From: JAGOPY01 sp964619555
Lineage (GTDB): Bacteria > Bacteroidota > Bacteroidia > Bacteroidales > JAGOPY01
NCBI GenBank assembly: GCA_964619555.1
Contig: CAZUDV010000003.1
Coordinates: forward strand, 124,001-188,000
DNA: 64,000 nucleotides
Reading direction: 5' to 3'
The position numbers were made by a program, and so were the translations under genes. Shown one piece after another: positions 9,076-17,418 of this stretch (position 1 is the first letter of the stretch; every line of letters starts with the position of its first letter). The notes under the pieces were generated by a model. The model worked only from the letters and a program-made list of their open reading frames with translations, was not told where the DNA came from and ran no database searches.

Positions 9076-10560
9076 TCAATAATAGGTATACCATTGCACT
9101 CCCGCGATATGCTTCGCGAGTCGGAGAACCTGGATGGTATAGCCGAACTCGTTGTCGTACCATACATAGAGAACGATCGTTCTCCCGTCTGCCGATACCA
9201 GCGTTGCCGGTGCATCGAAGATCCCGGCACAGCTATCACCGATGAAATCGGTAGAAACGGCCTCCGTTGAAGCAGAGAACCTGATCTGCTCAACCAGCCT
9301 GCCATGCAGGGCAGCTTCCCTGAGGATCTCGGTGACTTCATCAACCGTTGTCTGACGCTGAACGGTCAGCGACAGGATAGCGAGCGATACATTCGGAATG
9401 GGGACCCGGACGGCATTGGCCGTCAGTTTCCCTTTCAGCGACGGTATTGCTTTTGCTGCGGCCGATGCAGCGCCGGTGGAAGTAAGGACCATGTTGATCG
9501 GAGCCGATCGTCCCCTTCTCGGTTTCTTATGGTAATTATCTGTCAGATTCTGGTCGTTTGTATAGGCATGGATGGTCTCGATATGGCCTTTGTCAATCCC
9601 TAGTTTATCTTCGATGGAAAACAATACCGGAACAATGGCATTGGTTGTGCAGGACGCGGCTGAATAGACCTTTTCGGATTCATAGTCGATGGTACCGTCA
9701 TCATGATTCACGCCATAAACGATATTGGGAACGTCGCTCTTGGCCGGGGCGGTTAGAAGAACTTTTTTAATTCCTTTGGCTTTCAGGTGCCTGGCAAGGT
9801 CTTCTCGTTTTGTCCAGACCCCGGTACTGTCGATCAGCAAGGCATCATGGATCCCTTCCGCTTCGTAGTCGATTTCTTCGGGATTGCTGGCTGCGATCAT
9901 TTTAACCACATGACCATTGATGATCAGTGCCTTATTGTCGACATCCTCGATCACCACTCCCCGGAAAGGTCCATGGATGGAATCGTTCTTGAATAATGAG
10001 GCCCTTTTCCGGATCTCTTCCGGTGAATTACCGCGGGTAACAATAGCCTTGACATTCAATTGCGTACCATTACCCTGTATGATCAATTCCCTGGCTACCA
10101 GTCGGCCAATGCGGCCAAATCCGTAAATGACCACATCCACAGGTTTATCATAGGTCACCCTGGCTCCGATCAGGCCCTTCAGTTTGTTTTCCAGGAAAGT
10201 CCTGACATCCGGAAAATTTTGCCCTTCTTTGGTCCATTCATAATTCAATTGCCCAATGTCTATCCTGGCAGGTGGCAGGTTTAACTTCAGCAATTCCCTT
10301 CCTATCAGCACCGAATCCTGGATCTTGAGCGCTTTGCCAATCACGGAAAGAGAATGGAAATGCTTTTTCAGGATGACACTGGAGGACCTGTCGATCAGCT
10401 GGCTTCGGAAAATGATCAGCTCAATGGATCTGTCATAATACAGTTGTCCGACTATATTGACAAATTCAAAACCGGCTTTCTCATCGGTAATCCAGCTTTC
10501 CAGGGAATTAGTCATATCCGGATCCTGGTTCCCGCCGAAAGGTTCAAACTGGTCTGGCAT
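9076..10560 (-). CDS. gap: Long-type glyceraldehyde-3-phosphate dehydrogenase
   Basis: A 494-aa protein in which a normal GAPDH (about residues 140-494) follows a 140-residue N-terminal extension. The Rossmann motif is YGFGRIGRLV at 146-155 and the catalytic Cys304 lies in AASCTTNAIVP; STGVWTKRED and LLTAPAKSDVPN are also conserved. The extension has no motif I recognise. The second-strand segment after the dinucleotide fold reads AIVTRGN, with no Asp at the place that selects NAD in glycolytic enzymes, so NADP use is possible (inference). It converts glyceraldehyde-3-phosphate and 1,3-bisphosphoglycerate in glycolysis or gluconeogenesis. Long GAPDHs of this kind occur in other Bacteroidota. 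It lies between rpoD and pyrG. Confidence 0.93.
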   Translation of the reverse strand: MPDQFEPFGGNQDPDMTNSLESWITDEKAGFEFVNIVGQLYYDRSIELIIFRSQLIDRSSSVILKKHFHSLSVIGKALKIQDSVLIGRELLKLNLPPARIDIGQLNYEWTKEGQNFPDVRTFLENKLKGLIGARVTYDKPVDVVIYGFGRIGRLVARELIIQGNGTQLNVKAIVTRGNSPEEIRKRASLFKNDSIHGPFRGVVIEDVDNKALIINGHVVKMIAASNPEEIDYEAEGIHDALLIDSTGVWTKREDLARHLKAKGIKKVLLTAPAKSDVPNIVYGVNHDDGTIDYESEKVYSAASCTTNAIVPVLFSIEDKLGIDKGHIETIHAYTNDQNLTDNYHKKPRRGRSAPINMVLTSTGAASAAAKAIPSLKGKLTANAVRVPIPNVSLAILSLTVQRQTTVDEVTEILREAALHGRLVEQIRFSASTEAVSTDFIGDSCAGIFDAPATLVSADGRTIVLYVWYDNEFGYTIQVLRLAKHIAGVQWYTYY

Positions 10561-10612
10561 ATTTCAAGGATTTAGTTATGATATTGTATAATTGAATTCC
10601 ATGCAATAATAA

Positions 10613-10620
10613 CAAAAATA
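10613..10620 (-). promoter_or_regulatory. -7 promoter element for gap
   Basis: The minus strand reads TATTTTTG, 53 bases upstream of the gap start. Any -33 region would fall inside the rpoD terminator hairpin; a TTG sits 21 bases upstream, within the stem. Confidence 0.4.
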
Positions 10621-10659
10621 AAAAAACAAAAGACCATAGCTCAAAAATGAGCTATGGTC
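10621..10659 (-). terminator. Rho-independent terminator of rpoD
   Basis: A perfect 12-bp inverted repeat (10632-10643 with 10648-10659) with a 4-base loop is followed, on the minus strand, by the T-rich run TTTTGTTTTTT. It lies just after the rpoD stop codon and fits a strong intrinsic terminator. Confidence 0.9.
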
Positions 10660-10686
10660 CTGCATATCTTACAGATACAATTCAGA

Positions 10687-11553
10687 TCACTCTCCCAGGT
10701 AAGCTTTAAGGAGTTTGCTCCTGGAAGTATGTTTTAGTCTTCGGATTGCCTTTTCTTTGATTTGTCTTACTCTTTCCCTGGTGAGATTGAATTTCGCCCC
10801 GATCTCGTCCAGTGTCAATCCATGGTTCATACCAATGCCATAATATAGGTTTATGACGTCCCTTTCTTTTTCCGTGAGGGTGGACAGGGACCGCTGGATT
10901 TCCTTGTTGAGGGATTCCCTCATCAGGTTGCTGTCTGTCCTCGGTGAATCATCCGACATGTAAACGTCCAGGAATTTGGTTTCTTCATCTTCGGCGATGG
11001 GTGCGTCCATCGAGATATACCGGGTGGTGATCCGAAGCGCTTTGTCGAGTTTATGTTCGGGGATATCCAGTTTCTGTGCGATTTCATCCGCAGACGGGGG
11101 CCTTTCAAATTCCTGTTCCAGCCTGGATGTTGCTTTCTTGATCTTGTTCAGGCTGCCGACCTGGTTCAGGGGCAAACGGACAAGCCGTGACTGTTCAGCC
11201 AGGGCCTGGAGTATGGACTGGCGGATCCACCAAACGGCATAGGAAATAAATTTAAATCCCCGGGTCTCATCAAATCTTTGGGCGGCCTTGATCAATCCAA
11301 GGTTTCCCTCATTGATCAGGTCGGGCAGACTAAGTCCCTGGTTCTGGTATTGTTTTGCCACTGAAACCACGAAACGGAGGTTGGCTTTGACCAGCTTGTC
11401 GAGGGCTTTATCGTCCCCTGACTTGATGCGCCGCGCCAGTTCAACCTCCTCTTCAGCTGTGATAAGCTCTTCCCTGCCAATATCCTGCAAGTATTTATCC
11501 AGCGAAGCAGTCTCACGGTTTGTTATGGACTTTGAAATTTTTAACTGTCTCAT
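10687..11553 (-). CDS. rpoD: Primary RNA polymerase sigma factor (short RpoD)
   Basis: A 288-aa sigma-70 group 1 factor that lacks region 1.1, the usual form in Bacteroidota. Region 1.2 begins SLDKYLQDIGREELI. Region 2 holds NLRFVVSVAKQY, DLINEGNLGLIKAA and the promoter-opening stretch KFISYAVWWIRQSI. The region 4.2 helix-turn-helix is LTRERVRQIKEKAIRRL. It directs transcription from the TAnnTTTG promoters seen throughout this window. The gene is bounded downstream by a strong intrinsic terminator and upstream by a TATCTTTG element, so it is probably monocistronic. Confidence 0.97.
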   Translation of the reverse strand: MRQLKISKSITNRETASLDKYLQDIGREELITAEEEVELARRIKSGDDKALDKLVKANLRFVVSVAKQYQNQGLSLPDLINEGNLGLIKAAQRFDETRGFKFISYAVWWIRQSILQALAEQSRLVRLPLNQVGSLNKIKKATSRLEQEFERPPSADEIAQKLDIPEHKLDKALRITTRYISMDAPIAEDEETKFLDVYMSDDSPRTDSNLMRESLNKEIQRSLSTLTEKERDVINLYYGIGMNHGLTLDEIGAKFNLTRERVRQIKEKAIRRLKHTSRSKLLKAYLGE

Positions 11554-11638
11554 TTTGTGTGATTAACGCTTTATTATTCTGCCGCCTTCAGTATCTAAAT
11601 ATAAGGAATAATTCAAGCTTATGCAAATTTTAAACGGG

Positions 11639-11646
11639 CAAAGATA
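11639..11646 (-). promoter_or_regulatory. -7 promoter element for rpoD
   Basis: The minus strand reads TATCTTTG followed by C, 85 bases upstream of the rpoD ATG, close to the end of the htrA gene. It is identical to the yidC element. Confidence 0.45.
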
Positions 11647-11695
11647 CAAAAAATTATGGCTTATTTAGAATATATTTAAACAAGTTCGCCGACAT

Positions 11696-13159
11696 TTACA
11701 GGATAAAGCCATAATTCATCCTCATTCCATTCGGATAGACACCCTCGATCCGGATCACTCCGCTTCGGATATTCCCAAGGGCATATTCCACATCGGATTT
11801 GGATTTGATCTTCACTCCGTTGATCTGTAAAATGATGAATCCTTCCTGTACTCCTCCCCTTTTCAGCATGCCGTCAGTAAGTTCAGTAACTTTTAATCCG
11901 TAAGTCAGTCCAAGGTTATCGGCATCCTTATCAGGAACATTTTCGAGCACAGCGCCCAGGTCCGAAAGGAAGGAATCGGTTTCCTTTTTGGTGATATCCG
12001 TATTGCCTTCCTGGTTTCTGAGTTCCACGCTATACTGCTGTCGCTTCCCTTCCCTGTCGACCGTAACCGTCACAAAATCGCCGGGATTGTGCTGCCCGAT
12101 GATTTCAAGCAATTCAGCATTTGTCGTCACTGGCATATTATCTACCGAAACGATCACATCTCCCGAACGCATCCCGGCTGATTTGGCCCCCCCGTTTTCC
12201 GAAACCGATTCCACATAAACGCCATTCACCAGGTCCAATCCCTTTTCCTTCGCAAATCTTGAATCCACCTCCCGGATCGACACCCCGATGTAGGCCCTTT
12301 GCACGTTACCGTAATTCAGCAGATCATCGGCCACTTTCCTTACAATGTTGGAAGGAATGGCAAACGAATACCCGGTGTAAGACCCTGTATTACTCGCAAT
12401 TGCTGCATTAACGCCTATGAGCTCGCCGTTCATATTGACCAGCGCACCACCGCTGTTACCCCGGTTTACGGCGGCATCGGTCTGGATGAAAGATTCGATG
12501 GCGCCTTCTGTCCCCAATATGTTAATATTCCGTGCCTTGGCGCTCACAATACCGGCCGTTACCGTGGAGGTCAGATTGAACGGGTTACCGACTGCCAGGA
12601 CCCACTCCCCGATCTTGACATTATCTGAATTCCCAAAAATGACAAAAGGCAGGTTTTGACCTTCGATCTTAATCAATGCCAGGTCCGTCTTGGGGTCGGT
12701 ACCGACCAGGTTAGCCTCAAATTCCTGCTTGTCGTTAAGGGTTACCTGGATATTGCTGGCACCCTCCACCACGTGATTATTGGTTACGATATAACCATCA
12801 GCGGAGATGATGACCCCTGAACCAAATCCTGTATAAGTCTGGTCCTGTGCACCATAAGGATATCCGAACAAATCCCTGAACGGAGCAAAGAAATCATCAT
12901 AATAAGTTGATTTCCTTGTAAATTCTGATTTTATATGAACCACCCCATGAACGGTTTTTTCTGCTGCCGTTGTAAAATCAGGACCATTGAAGGGCGCTAC
13001 AGGCAGGTAACCTGCAGGGATCATCCTGGCATTTGATTCTTCCATTGCCTCAGTCCCCGTTACCAAAACGGGTTTCTTACCGGTAAATATTCCCCTGATG
13101 CCCCATACGATTATCACAGCTAACGCTGCAACAGCCATAATTTGAATTAGTCTTTTCAT
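11696..13159 (-). CDS. HtrA/DegP family periplasmic serine protease
   Basis: A 487-aa trypsin-like protease with an N-terminal signal or anchor segment (residues 4-24). The catalytic triad is His129 (VTNNHVVEGA), Asp159 (PKTDLALIKI) and Ser236 (RGNSGGALV). Two PDZ domains follow at about 285-375 and 395-487. The family degrades or refolds damaged envelope proteins in the periplasm. Length and layout match DegP/DegQ proteins of Bacteroidota. It is divergent from dapF with a 172-base gap, in which I saw no clear stress-type promoter for this gene. Confidence 0.95.
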   Translation of the reverse strand: MKRLIQIMAVAALAVIIVWGIRGIFTGKKPVLVTGTEAMEESNARMIPAGYLPVAPFNGPDFTTAAEKTVHGVVHIKSEFTRKSTYYDDFFAPFRDLFGYPYGAQDQTYTGFGSGVIISADGYIVTNNHVVEGASNIQVTLNDKQEFEANLVGTDPKTDLALIKIEGQNLPFVIFGNSDNVKIGEWVLAVGNPFNLTSTVTAGIVSAKARNINILGTEGAIESFIQTDAAVNRGNSGGALVNMNGELIGVNAAIASNTGSYTGYSFAIPSNIVRKVADDLLNYGNVQRAYIGVSIREVDSRFAKEKGLDLVNGVYVESVSENGGAKSAGMRSGDVIVSVDNMPVTTNAELLEIIGQHNPGDFVTVTVDREGKRQQYSVELRNQEGNTDITKKETDSFLSDLGAVLENVPDKDADNLGLTYGLKVTELTDGMLKRGGVQEGFIILQINGVKIKSKSDVEYALGNIRSGVIRIEGVYPNGMRMNYGFIL

Positions 13160-13306
13160 GTTCAGATAAACAATTAATCGTTATAAAAGTTCATTGTTTT
13201 TCCCGTCCGGAAAACGGTATAATTTCTTCAAATAGTGTGCCTTTCCGGTGTTAAATTATGTTAAAAGAAAGGCTTGTTATGAGAAGTCAAGGTAAGCTTT
13301 TTTATA

Positions 13307-13314
13307 TAATTTTG
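13307..13314 (+). promoter_or_regulatory. -7 promoter element for dapF
   Basis: TAATTTTG lies 17 bases before the dapF ATG, giving a very short leader. It matches the TAnnTTTG consensus. Confidence 0.45.
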
Positions 13315-13331
13315 GCGACAGTTAGGCGAAA

Positions 13332-14123
13332 ATGCTTTTAAACTTTCTGAAATACCACGGCACAGGCAACGACTTTATCCTGCTCGACGGCAGATCTGTT
13401 CAGCCGGAAATGAGCCGGGAAACCATTGCCCGATTGTGTGACCGGCGCTTTGGCATTGGCGCCGACGGGCTCATAATTCTGAAAACGGCCGGGGAATTTG
13501 ATTTCAGAATGGTCTATTTCAATTCTGATGGAAAGGAAAGCACCATGTGTGGCAATGGCGGTAGATGCATTATTGCTTATGCTGACTTTTTGTCACTTAT
13601 TGAAAATGAAGCCCACTTCATTGCAATCGACGGGCCCCACAATGGAAAGATCCTGGAAAAGAAAGGGGACACCTTTCAGGTTCTTCTGCACATGAAAGAT
13701 GTCGTAAAAATTGACCGATGGCGGGACGACCTGGTCCTGGACACCGGTTCCCCTCATCTTGTGGTATTCCGAGACGAACTGTCTTTTGAAGATATCCGGC
13801 CAATTGCCAGGCCCCTGAGGTATCATGAGCAATTCAGACCGGGTGGCATCAATGTCAATTTCGTGCTGGAAAAAGACGGCGTGATCCATGCCAGGACCTA
13901 TGAAAGAGGAGTTGAGGACGAAACCCTGTCATGTGGCACAGGTGTCACGGCATCAGCACTGGCTTATGCGTTCAGGAACAACATGGAGGGTGGAATTCTG
14001 CCGGTGAGTACGAAAGGGGGAAATCTGAAGGTTCATTTTAAGAGAGATCCTGACGGCAGATTTCATGATATTTGGCTGGAAGGCCCCGCCGTTAAGGTGT
14101 TTGAAGGAGAAATACGGATTTAG
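13332..14123 (+). CDS. dapF: Diaminopimelate epimerase
   Basis: A 263-aa enzyme that converts LL- to meso-diaminopimelate for lysine and peptidoglycan synthesis. The two catalytic cysteines are Cys73 in MCGNGGRC and Cys201 in LSCGTGVTASAL. FLKYHGTGNDF at the N-terminus is also diagnostic, and the length is standard. The TAG stop codon lies inside the first units of a heptanucleotide repeat array (14116-14143). The next gene (GNAT) starts 42 bases further on the same strand, so a DapF-GNAT-MltG-DUF2279-HAD transcript is likely. Confidence 0.97.
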   Translation: MLLNFLKYHGTGNDFILLDGRSVQPEMSRETIARLCDRRFGIGADGLIILKTAGEFDFRMVYFNSDGKESTMCGNGGRCIIAYADFLSLIENEAHFIAIDGPHNGKILEKKGDTFQVLLHMKDVVKIDRWRDDLVLDTGSPHLVVFRDELSFEDIRPIARPLRYHEQFRPGGINVNFVLEKDGVIHARTYERGVEDETLSCGTGVTASALAYAFRNNMEGGILPVSTKGGNLKVHFKRDPDGRFHDIWLEGPAVKVFEGEIRI

Positions 14124-14143
14124 GATTTAGAATTTGGGATTTG
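14116..14143 (+). repeat. Heptanucleotide tandem repeat, unit GGATTTA/G, 4 copies
   Basis: Four 7-base units read GGATTTA, GGATTTA, GAATTTG, GGATTTG, followed by a partial unit. The array starts within the last codons of dapF and includes its stop codon. It shares the 7-base period, but not the sequence, with the arrays at 28793-28848 and 35576-35710. Confidence 0.85.
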
Positions 14144-14165
14144 GATCTTTTATTGCGATTTAATA

Positions 14166-14702
14166 ATGTTAGGTGAAAAAGTTAAGTTAAGAGCGCTGGA
14201 GCCGGAAGATGTCGGCAGATTGTACAAATGGGAAAATGACATGTCAATCTGGCATCTGTCCAATATGATCACTCCCTTGTCGAAGTTCACGCTTGAGCAA
14301 TACATTATGGACTCCGCATTGGACATTTATGCCTCCAAACAGTTGCGCATGATGATCGACCTTAACGAGGAGCAGGATGGTATTATTACGATCGGTTCCA
14401 TTGATTTGTTCGATTATGAGCCTGCCCATCACCGGGCAGGGATAGGGATCATGATACTCAGGGAATTCCGCGGCAAAGGGTATGCTGCTGAAGCCCTGGA
14501 CCTTCTCATCAACTACGCTTTCGAAACCTTGCAAATGCACCAGGTATACAGCAATATTGCCCCGGATAATACAGACAGCATCAAACTTTTTCAGAGCAGG
14601 GGATTTATAATGGTCGGAATTAAAAAAGACTGGAACCGGATACGTAATTCCTGGCAGGACGAATGCCTCTACCAGCTGGTGAATCCCAACCATAATCTAT
14701 AG
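14166..14702 (+). CDS. GNAT family N-acetyltransferase (SpeG/RimJ-like)
   Basis: A 178-aa single-domain acetyltransferase. The acetyl-CoA binding motif A is REFRGKGYAAEAL, followed by the late motif IAPDNTDSIKLFQSRGF. The opening KVKLRALEPEDVGRLYKWEND is typical of the RimJ/RimL/SpeG branch, so the acceptor could be a polyamine or a protein N-terminus; this cannot be decided from sequence. It is 2 bases upstream of mltG and is probably translated from the same message. Confidence 0.88.
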   Translation: MLGEKVKLRALEPEDVGRLYKWENDMSIWHLSNMITPLSKFTLEQYIMDSALDIYASKQLRMMIDLNEEQDGIITIGSIDLFDYEPAHHRAGIGIMILREFRGKGYAAEALDLLINYAFETLQMHQVYSNIAPDNTDSIKLFQSRGFIMVGIKKDWNRIRNSWQDECLYQLVNPNHNL

Positions 14703-14704
14703 AG

Positions 14705-15781
14705 ATGCCCATCACCAGCAGATTAACGAGCGAAAAACCGAGGAAACCGAGGTTTCACCGGATCATCCTTCTGCTGTTAGGCATTCTGACAATCATTTCC
14801 CTAGTTATAGCTTACCGGTATTACCACTTTATATTTTCTCCAAATGTAGATACACACGGTGTGTCAGGGTTTTCCATTATCATCCCCACCGGATCAGACT
14901 TTGAAGACGTTAAAAGCATATTGTATTCTAATGGGTTGATTATTAACCGAAGGGCATTTGAATGGGTTGCGAGGAAAAAAGATTACCCCTCCCTTATCAA
15001 ACCAGGGCATTATGTAGTCAAGTCTTCCATGAATAACAACCACCTGGTGAACATGCTCCGGTCTGGCGAACAGGCACCGGTAAAAGTGGTTTTTAATAAT
15101 ATCCGCACCATAGAACAATTAGCCGGTAAAATAGCATTACAGATCGAAGCCGATTCGATTTCGTTGATCCAGTGCTGGCAGGACAGGGAGTTCCTGAACA
15201 GCCTGGGATTTTCGCCCGGTAACATTAACACTATGTTCATTCCGAACACATATGAGATGTGGTGGAACAGCGATGCTTACGGTTTCACGAGAAGAATGAG
15301 CAAGGAATATCACCGTTTCTGGGATGGCAGCCGATCAGAAAAGGCCCGAACATTGAACATGAGCATTGAAAATGTCGTCATACTGGCTTCAATAGTGGAG
15401 AAAGAGACTGAAAAAGATGATGAAAAGCCTGTCATTGCAGGTGTTTACATCAATCGCTTAAAGAAAGACTGGCCGCTGCAAGCTGATCCGACCGTGAAGT
15501 TCGCCTTAGGGGAATTCGATCTGAAAAGGGTCCTGAAGGTGCATACGGAGTTCGATTCCCCCTACAATACCTATCAACGCACCGGCCTTCCGCCCGGTCC
15601 GATCTGTATTCCATCCATAGCATCCATCGATGCGGTGCTGAATTTCCGGAAACATGATTACATGTTCTTCTGCGCAAAATCGGATCTGTCGGGTTATCAT
15701 GCTTTTTCCAGGACATTGGCGGAGCATAACCGGCATGCCAAAGCATATCAGAAAGCGCTCGACAGCAGAAAAATAAGGTAG
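14705..15781 (+). CDS. mltG: Endolytic peptidoglycan transglycosylase MltG
   Basis: A 358-aa YceG-like enzyme anchored in the inner membrane by one N-terminal segment (about residues 19-37). The catalytic glutamate lies in SIVEKET (residues 229-235), followed by the conserved INRLKKDWPLQADPTV. MltG cuts nascent glycan strands and is thought to set their final length. Length and domain order are normal. It lies between the acetyltransferase (2 bases) and the DUF2279 gene (23 bases). Confidence 0.95.
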   Translation: MPITSRLTSEKPRKPRFHRIILLLLGILTIISLVIAYRYYHFIFSPNVDTHGVSGFSIIIPTGSDFEDVKSILYSNGLIINRRAFEWVARKKDYPSLIKPGHYVVKSSMNNNHLVNMLRSGEQAPVKVVFNNIRTIEQLAGKIALQIEADSISLIQCWQDREFLNSLGFSPGNINTMFIPNTYEMWWNSDAYGFTRRMSKEYHRFWDGSRSEKARTLNMSIENVVILASIVEKETEKDDEKPVIAGVYINRLKKDWPLQADPTVKFALGEFDLKRVLKVHTEFDSPYNTYQRTGLPPGPICIPSIASIDAVLNFRKHDYMFFCAKSDLSGYHAFSRTLAEHNRHAKAYQKALDSRKIR

Positions 15782-15804
15782 GTTCCGAGCCGAAAAAATA
15801 TGAA

Positions 15805-16737
15805 ATGAAGAAACGAATCCTCACCGGTCTTATATTCATGGCGTCTGTTAATGGCGCACTGCATGGCCAGTTTCAGACCGGCAGCAGGTCGGCGGATCCG
15901 GATACCAATTTAGTCCACAAGGGCCGTCTGATAGGAGTTTCCGTGGCAGCCGGCACCCTGTATGCCGGCAGTATGGCCGGCCTTTACCAACTCTGGTATG
16001 CCGATTATCCTCAATCGTCCTTTCATTTCATCAATGATTGCGGGCAGTGGCTTTCCATGGACAAGATAGGCCATACCGTCAGTTCCTACTGGATCGGACG
16101 GATTGGTTACGAAAGCCTGCGATGGAGCGGCCTGGAGAATAAGAAAGCCATCTGGTACGGCGGCACCTGGGGAATGGTGTTTCTGACAACGGTCGAAATA
16201 TTTGACGGATTTTCAGAAGAATGGGGTGCTTCGGGCTGCGACATAGCAGCCAACACGCTTGGTACGGCCATTTTCATCGGACAGCAGTTGCTTTGGGACG
16301 ACCAGCGGTTTACCCTGAAATATTCATTTCATCCGACCGAATATGCGGATTACCGTCCGGACCTGCTGGGTGAGAACTTTGTCCAGCAAATGCTGAAGGA
16401 TTACAATGGCCAAACCTACTGGCTATCGGCGAATATTTCCTCTTTCCTTAAAAAGGACACGCGGTTCCCCCGCTGGCTGGATGTTTCCTTTGGATATAGC
16501 GGGGAAGGAATGCTTGGCGCCCGGTCCAATCCGGCCGAGTATAATGGACAACCATTACCGGAATTCGAAAGATATTCCCAGTATTTCATCTCTCTGGATG
16601 CCGACCTGACCAAGATCAGGACCAACAATGAAACAGTCAGGCTGCTGCTCAACCTGATCGGATACATCAAGGTACCTTTCCCCGCGGTGGAATTCAACCG
16701 CGCCGACAAAGTCAGATTTCATTGGTTTTATTTCTAA
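15805..16737 (+). CDS. DUF2279 family exported protein
   Basis: A 310-aa protein with an N-terminal signal peptide (ILTGLIFMASVNGALHG). It matches the DUF2279 family (YfiM-like), with the conserved block DKIGHTVSSYWIGRIGYE and the later IFDGFSEEWGASGCDIAANTLG. Several moderately hydrophobic stretches fit an outer-membrane-associated or periplasmic protein. The function of the family is not established. An ATG 5 bases earlier opens only a three-codon frame, so the start is clear. It sits between mltG and the HAD hydrolase on one probable transcript. Confidence 0.8.
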   Translation: MKKRILTGLIFMASVNGALHGQFQTGSRSADPDTNLVHKGRLIGVSVAAGTLYAGSMAGLYQLWYADYPQSSFHFINDCGQWLSMDKIGHTVSSYWIGRIGYESLRWSGLENKKAIWYGGTWGMVFLTTVEIFDGFSEEWGASGCDIAANTLGTAIFIGQQLLWDDQRFTLKYSFHPTEYADYRPDLLGENFVQQMLKDYNGQTYWLSANISSFLKKDTRFPRWLDVSFGYSGEGMLGARSNPAEYNGQPLPEFERYSQYFISLDADLTKIRTNNETVRLLLNLIGYIKVPFPAVEFNRADKVRFHWFYF

Positions 16738-16749
16738 GTTTCAAAACTG

Positions 16750-17388
16750 ATGGCAAAAAGAACGATCATCTGGGATTTCAACGGCACCTTACTGAATGAC
16801 ATGCAGGTCTGCATCGACTGTATGAACATTTTACTCGAAGACCGGGGCTTGAATACCATGGATCTTGAAAAATACAGGGATATCTTCACTTTTCCGGTCC
16901 GGGACTACTATCAGGCTCTTGGTTTTAATTTTGAACTGGAACCTTTTGAAGTCCCTGCTCATCAATTCATCGACCTTTATCGCCGGAGGCTTATCACAGC
17001 CCCCCTGCACAGCGAATCGGATATAATGCTCAAATATTTCAGCGCCAAAGGGTTCCGTCAGATCATACTGTCGGCAATGGAACAAAATTTACTGGAAGAG
17101 GCCCTCGAAGCAAAAGGGATTAAACATTATTTTACCGCCATTGCCGGTATCCGGGACCACCTGGCTGACGGGAAACTGGAAATGGCAATAGAAATTCTGC
17201 GTCATCACGATTTAAGCCGGGAAGAATATATTATGGTGGGGGATACCCTGCACGATCTCGAGGTAGCAACCGGACTAGGAATAGATATTGTCCTGGTGGC
17301 GCAGGGCCACCAGTCATTTGAAAGATTGTCGGGACTGGGGTGCACGGTAGTGAAAAACCTGGAGGAACTGAAAACTATTATTTCCTGA
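16750..17388 (+). CDS. HAD family hydrolase with Asn in motif I
   Basis: A 212-aa HAD-superfamily protein of phosphoglycolate-phosphatase size with a helical cap. Motif I is WDFNGTLLND: the nucleophile Asp9 is kept, but the second Asp, the usual general acid, is Asn11. Motif II is ILSAMEQ and motif IV is IMVGDTLHDLEVATGLG. WDxNGT variants occur in other Bacteroidota HAD proteins, so this is probably a clade feature and not damage. The substrate is unknown. It is the last gene of the dapF-led run and converges on the MORN-repeat gene. Confidence 0.85.
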   Translation: MAKRTIIWDFNGTLLNDMQVCIDCMNILLEDRGLNTMDLEKYRDIFTFPVRDYYQALGFNFELEPFEVPAHQFIDLYRRRLITAPLHSESDIMLKYFSAKGFRQIILSAMEQNLLEEALEAKGIKHYFTAIAGIRDHLADGKLEMAIEILRHHDLSREEYIMVGDTLHDLEVATGLGIDIVLVAQGHQSFERLSGLGCTVVKNLEELKTIIS

Positions 17389-17418
17389 TAAGCAGAATGC
17401 CTGAGAACCCAAGTACTG

